64,000 nucleotides of DNA from Acinetobacter puyangensis. GTDB taxonomy: Bacteria > Pseudomonadota > Gammaproteobacteria > Pseudomonadales > Moraxellaceae. Below, one piece after another: positions 63,560 through 64,000 of this stretch. Numbering within the stretch: position 1 is the first letter of the stretch; each line of letters opens with the position of its first letter. The stretch is taken from assembly GCF_900096995.1 (NCBI RefSeq), contig NZ_OANT01000002.1, forward strand, positions 186,001-250,000, given 5' to 3'. The position numbers and the translations under genes are program-made. The notes beneath the pieces were generated by a model, which saw only the letters and a list, made by a program, of their open reading frames with translations, did not search any database and was not told the origin of the DNA.

Positions 63560-64000
63560 TTATTCTTCATCTTCATCAAAATCCTCAGAAACAGGATCAT
63601 TGCTTTCGGTCGGTTTTAATGAGCTGTCATAAATCAGAATGGCTTTACCATCGGTTTCAATCATGCCTTGTTCTTCAAGGGTTTTTAAAACACGACCTAC
63701 CATTTCACGGGAACAACCGACTAAGCGACCAATTTCCTGACGGGTAATACGGATTTGACGACCATTGGGTAACATCATGGCTTCTGGTTGTTCTGCCAGC
63801 TCGATCAGACAACGTGCAATACGTCCTGAAACATCAATAAAGGCCAGATCGGTTACTTTACGTGTGGTATTTTTTAAGCGACGCGCCAGTTGTGCAAAAA
63901 CAGCGTAGCTTAAATCCGGATACTGGCGGCATAATTCATGAAAAGTGTCGTAATCAACTTCGGCAATTTCACAGACTTCCCGAGTGCGAACTTCGGCGGT
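63560..64000 (-). CDS. Crp/Vfr-like transcriptional regulator, 5' end outside window
   Basis: The reading frame stays open to the window edge: upstream of the Met codon at 63778, 74 more codons read TAEVRTREVCEIAEVDYDTF...FAQLARRLKNTTRKVTDLAFIDVSGRIARCLIELA. These are the end of the cAMP-binding domain and the hinge helix of a Crp/Vfr protein. The C-terminal helix-turn-helix is TRQEIGRLVGCSREMVGRVLKTLEEQGMI. An acidic tail (SEDFDEDEE) extends beyond the usual end. The N-terminal cyclic-nucleotide pocket is not visible, so ligand dependence is unknown. Confidence 0.88.
   Translation of the reverse strand, partial: TAEVRTREVCEIAEVDYDTFHELCRQYPDLSYAVFAQLARRLKNTTRKVTDLAFIDVSGRIARCLIELAEQPEAMMLPNGRQIRITRQEIGRLVGCSREMVGRVLKTLEEQGMIETDGKAILIYDSSLKPTESNDPVSEDFDEDEE

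Overview
The window reads as a chromosomal segment of an Acinetobacter-type gammaproteobacterium (Moraxellaceae). The base composition is AT-rich. Several gene architectures point to this group: a fused TyrA-AroA enzyme, a phosphatase-dehydrogenase MtlD fusion, a long-form GAPDH, a FruB-FruK-FruA phosphotransferase operon, and the gene order pyrG-kdsA-eno-ftsB-ispD. Most of the window is core metabolism. No CRISPR array, intact prophage or complete insertion sequence was seen.

Layout. 1-3.4 kb: aromatic amino acid synthesis (end of hisC-like aminotransferase, tyrA-aroA, PchB-like chorismate mutase). 3.5-9.1 kb: fructose PTS operon on the minus strand. 9.4-12.6 kb: nitronate monooxygenase-like enzyme, Nudix hydrolase, AzlCD exporter, a lipoprotein. 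12.7-29.4 kb: a molybdenum island. 29.5-30.5 kb: a lipoprotein and a 312-bp palindromic MITE-like element. 30.5-35.5 kb: pyrG, kdsA, eno, ftsB, ispD. 35.6-43.5 kb: Fur-box-linked ECF sigma/FecR/TonB receptor/heme oxygenase locus with DUF454, DUF3649, PepSY and DUF3325 genes. 43.6-55.6 kb: lpxB, mtlD, TauE-like exporter, aroG, small phosphatase-like and periplasmic proteins, ispF, ygfA, pnuC, a patatin phospholipase and a protein kinase. 55.7-56.5 kb: tRNA-Leu(UAG) with an integrase remnant and an orphan antitoxin, which is an old integration scar. 56.7-64 kb: Fur-family regulator, yebC, a macro-like protein, uvrB, lipocalin, gap, and the 3' part of a Crp/Vfr-like regulator cut by the window edge.

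The molybdenum island is the most interesting part. It holds a high-affinity molybdate importer (modABC) led by a TonB-dependent receptor and a cysteine-free SUOX-like periplasmic protein, behind a perfect ModE-type palindrome. It also holds a single-domain ModE, MobA, an HxlR-type regulator, and the full molybdopterin pathway (moeA, moaC-moaB fusion, moaE, moaD, moaA). The apparent customer is a divergent operon encoding a 7Fe ferredoxin, ferredoxin-NADP reductase, a MaoC-like hydratase and a DMSO-reductase-superfamily molybdoenzyme. A crotonase gene lies at the other end. Four copies of a 17-bp palindrome (AGTTCT-N5-AGAACT) sit in front of the crotonase, the receptor operon, moaA and the ferredoxin operon. 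They suggest one regulon, plausibly run by the HxlR protein, that couples cofactor supply to an uncharacterised molybdoenzyme pathway.
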